From NCBI GenBank assembly GCA_018105865.1, contig CM030852.1, positions 3,315,934-3,379,933 on the forward strand: a stretch of 64,000 bases of DNA, in the 5' to 3' direction. This stretch comes from Metaphire vulgaris. Taxonomy: Eukaryota > Annelida > Clitellata > Crassiclitellata > Megascolecidae. Numbering within the stretch: the first letter of the stretch is position 1; each line of letters starts with the position of its first letter. The position numbers were made by a program, and so were the translations under genes. Shown piece after piece: positions 62,079-64,000 of this stretch. The notes beneath the pieces are model-generated. The model worked only from the letters and a program-made list of their open reading frames with translations. It did no database searches and was not told the DNA's origin.

Positions 62079-62310
62079 CGCGACGCGAACGGCAACGGAT
62101 GCGTCACGAACGCGCCGGAAAGAAGCCGCCGGTCCCCTTCGAAGAAGAAGAGGATTATATCATCATCATCGTCAGCAGCAGCAGCAGCTGTACAGAAGAA
62201 GACAGACAGGTCCTACGCTCTATTGCCAAGTGCCTGTCGCTATGTCATCACTTTAACATTAATTTTAGTTCTTTTACTAAATCTATAGGATTAATCTACA
62301 GGATTCCTGC

Positions 62311-62377
<67 letters not shown>

Positions 62378-62687
62378 GAGACAGACAGATAGACAGACAG
62401 ACAGACAGATAGCCGAGCCGCCCAGAGCTTAGTCACCGGAAGGGGAGTCATCCATTTCCATGGTCCCATTTTTTGCCACCGCCAAAACACTTGGAAAATA
62501 GCATTATTCCGAACATTCCGAAGAATAGCAGATCTGCTGCATTCATGATGAATTGTCATTTTATATTTACCGCTTAGCTTATAATACTTTCTTGGAAAAA
62601 TGTTTGCGCCGGAAGAATTTTTTTTTGAAACTGGGATCGATGTTTTTCTCTTTGCCTCTACCTAACGTTGGTTCTCTACGGTTCTAC

Positions 62688-62793
<106 letters not shown>

Positions 62794-62939
62794 TGGGACC
62801 CTGAAGAAAGATTGGAGCAGATTCCAAAGATTCAGATTCCAAAGATTATCTTTCCACCACCACCACCCCTCTACCCCCAACCCCGGATTCTGGATTAAAC
62901 CATGCATCGCCATCATAACTCGAACACTAGACGGCGCTC

Positions 62940-63167
62940 CATTTTTTCATTTATAGCGCCCACTTTCGCCACTCGACTGTGTAGGGCCTACGTGACGTGG
63001 CGTGAAGATTTCGGTGGATTCTTAGAATTCGCTGACGTCAGAGCGAACGTAAGGTTCTGCCGGTGACGTCATCTCACACGACACTGGAATCTGAGGAACG
63101 GTCGCCAAGGAAACGAGGGCGCAGCTGAGCTGTATCTCTTTCTGCGCCGCCCCTCCCCCACGCGGCA
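62940..63167 (+). promoter_or_regulatory. KCNN: Proximal promoter/5' UTR of the SK gene
   Basis: CpG-rich DNA directly upstream of the SK start. It holds two full CRE sites, TGACGTCA at 63033-63040 and 63064-63071, only 23 bases apart, and a half-site GTGACGTGG near 62991. A TTTATAG at about 62950 could serve as a weak TATA. The transcription start is not determined. Confidence 0.5.
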
Positions 63168-63842
63168 ATGGCAATGAACGGTGGCGCCCAGCAACAGCAA
63201 CAGCAACAGCAAAGCGGCGACGATGGTGATCACGTGGCTTCCTTAGACAGAGCTCCGACTTCGCTTCCGGCTGCGGCGGCGGCGGCGGCGGCGGCGATGA
63301 CGTCACGTCCGGTGAGGTGTCATCACCGGCGTCGACGTCGTTCCGTCGACGCTCCGTCGACCAATCACCTGGCGACGCCCGATCGTCGGCGCCCACTTTC
63401 GGCGTCGCGTCACCGGACTTCCGGTGAGACGGATCGCGAACCCGGAAGCGGCGAGGAGGAGGAGGAGGAGGAGGAGGAGGAGGAGAAGCGCAGTACTTCC
63501 GGCGCTCCGACGGACAGCTTCCGGGATATGGTTTCGCTGCCCCCCGCCCTTCCCTCCTCGAGGCAACAGTCCCCGAGGAACAAACCAACAACAACAACAA
63601 CAGCAACAACGACATCGTTATCAACGACGTCGTCGTCGTCGTCGTTATCATTGTCGTTGGCTTCTATTCAGCGCCATGGCGGTTACCGATTCCCGGTGAC
63701 CGCTGGTTACCGGTTGGGGCAGAGAAAGGTGCTGTTCGAGCGAAGGAAGCGGATCTCCGACTGCGCACTTATTTTCGCACTCCTAGGAGTGCTGTGCATG
63801 GTCTTCGAAACCGAGATGACAATGGCTCACGTCTATGAAAAG
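63168..63842 (+). CDS. KCNN: SK (small-conductance Ca2+-activated K+ channel), first coding exon
   Basis: SK channels are calmodulin-gated plasma-membrane K+ channels that set after-hyperpolarisation. The frame opens at ATG 63168 (purine at -3, G at +4; in-frame TGA upstream at 63126) and runs 225 codons to a predicted donor AAG/GTCAGC. Residues 8-15 are poly-Gln (8), 35-43 poly-Ala (9), 96-106 poly-Glu (11), and about 140-160 Thr/Ser-rich. Residues 180-225 match the family: GYRLGQRKVLFERRKRISD, then the first half of the hydrophobic S1 helix with CALIFALLGVLCMVFETEM, ending HVYEK. Vertebrate SK3 (KCNN3) also has N-terminal poly-Gln. The remaining transmembrane segments, pore and calmodulin-binding region lie beyond the window. 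Confidence 0.92.
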
Positions 63843-64000
63843 GTCAGCTATCATCTGACATTGCACAACTTACTTCAGTCGTCGTCGTCGTCATCATCGT
63901 CGTCATTATCATCATCGTCTTCATCATCATCATCACCAACAACAACAACAGCAGCAATCATTGTCGTCGTCGTCATCATCGTCGTCGTCATCATCATCAT
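63843..64000 (+). other. Start of SK intron 1, (TCG/TCA)n and (ATC/GTC)n
   Basis: After the predicted donor the frame stays open to the window end, but only by translating triplet repeats (Ser, Thr, Val, Ile runs). SK proteins have a conserved sequence after S1 that is absent here, so I treat it as intron. Confidence 0.75.

Noticed and set aside
61550..62107. 185-codon minus-strand frame in the GC-rich patch
   Set aside because: Composed of repeat-derived Cys, Val and Gly runs, with no recognised motif or splice support.
63022..63651. 209-codon minus-strand frame opposite the SK exon
   Set aside because: Shadow of the GC-rich SK coding sequence, which has clear family similarity on the plus strand.

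Overview
This window is eukaryotic and reads as an invertebrate animal genome. Coding sequence is split into short exons with GT-AG introns, the non-coding DNA is AT-rich and full of microsatellites, and dozens of short DNA-transposon remnants (MITEs) and pieces of non-LTR retrotransposons fill the introns and spacers. Nothing resembles a prokaryotic operon, and I found no CRISPR array, rRNA or tRNA. The phylum cannot be fixed from sequence alone. The adhesion protein is closest in layout to invertebrate neuroglian, which argues for a bilaterian invertebrate.

Three recognisable genes lie on the + strand. (1) At about 1-4.6 kb are the last five visible coding exons of a thymine-DNA glycosylase (TDG); earlier exons lie before the window. 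The catalytic core is otherwise well kept, but the codon at the catalytic asparagine position reads Cys, and the protein has a long Tyr/Pro/Ser-rich tail. (2) At 28.3-54.1 kb is an almost complete L1CAM/neuroglian adhesion receptor. I resolved 24 exons with consistent phases, encoding six Ig domains, five fibronectin-III domains, one membrane helix and a short cytoplasmic tail with a variant ankyrin-binding motif (FIGLY instead of FIGQY). The signal-peptide exon was not found; a CpG-rich stretch with a TATA box at 14.3-14.6 kb is a possible promoter. (3) At 63,168-63,842 is the first coding exon of a small-conductance Ca2+-activated K+ channel (SK/KCNN). It has a poly-Gln, poly-Ala and poly-Glu N terminus and ends after the S1 helix; the rest of the gene lies beyond the window. 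Full CRE palindromes and paired E-boxes lie in the GC-rich DNA around and upstream of it.

The rest is repeat-rich. 4.6-28.3 kb is a gene-poor spacer (or 5' intron of the L1 gene) holding MITEs, a 60-bp minisatellite and an L2/CR1-like LINE fragment. 54.1-62 kb holds a cluster of hAT-type MITEs with 8-bp target duplications, long GA/CT/AT simple repeats and other inverted-repeat elements. Notable structures include an 80-bp TTAA-flanked palindromic MITE family (probably piggyBac-type), a hAT MITE inserted cleanly in an RTE-like reading frame, a decayed duplicate of one L1 exon, and a probable GC-AG intron.

The three genes encode a DNA repair/demethylation enzyme, a neuronal adhesion receptor and a neuronal K+ channel. 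They share strand and neighbourhood but no evident joint pathway. Exon boundaries were read by eye from frame, splice signals and family similarity; none was checked against transcripts.
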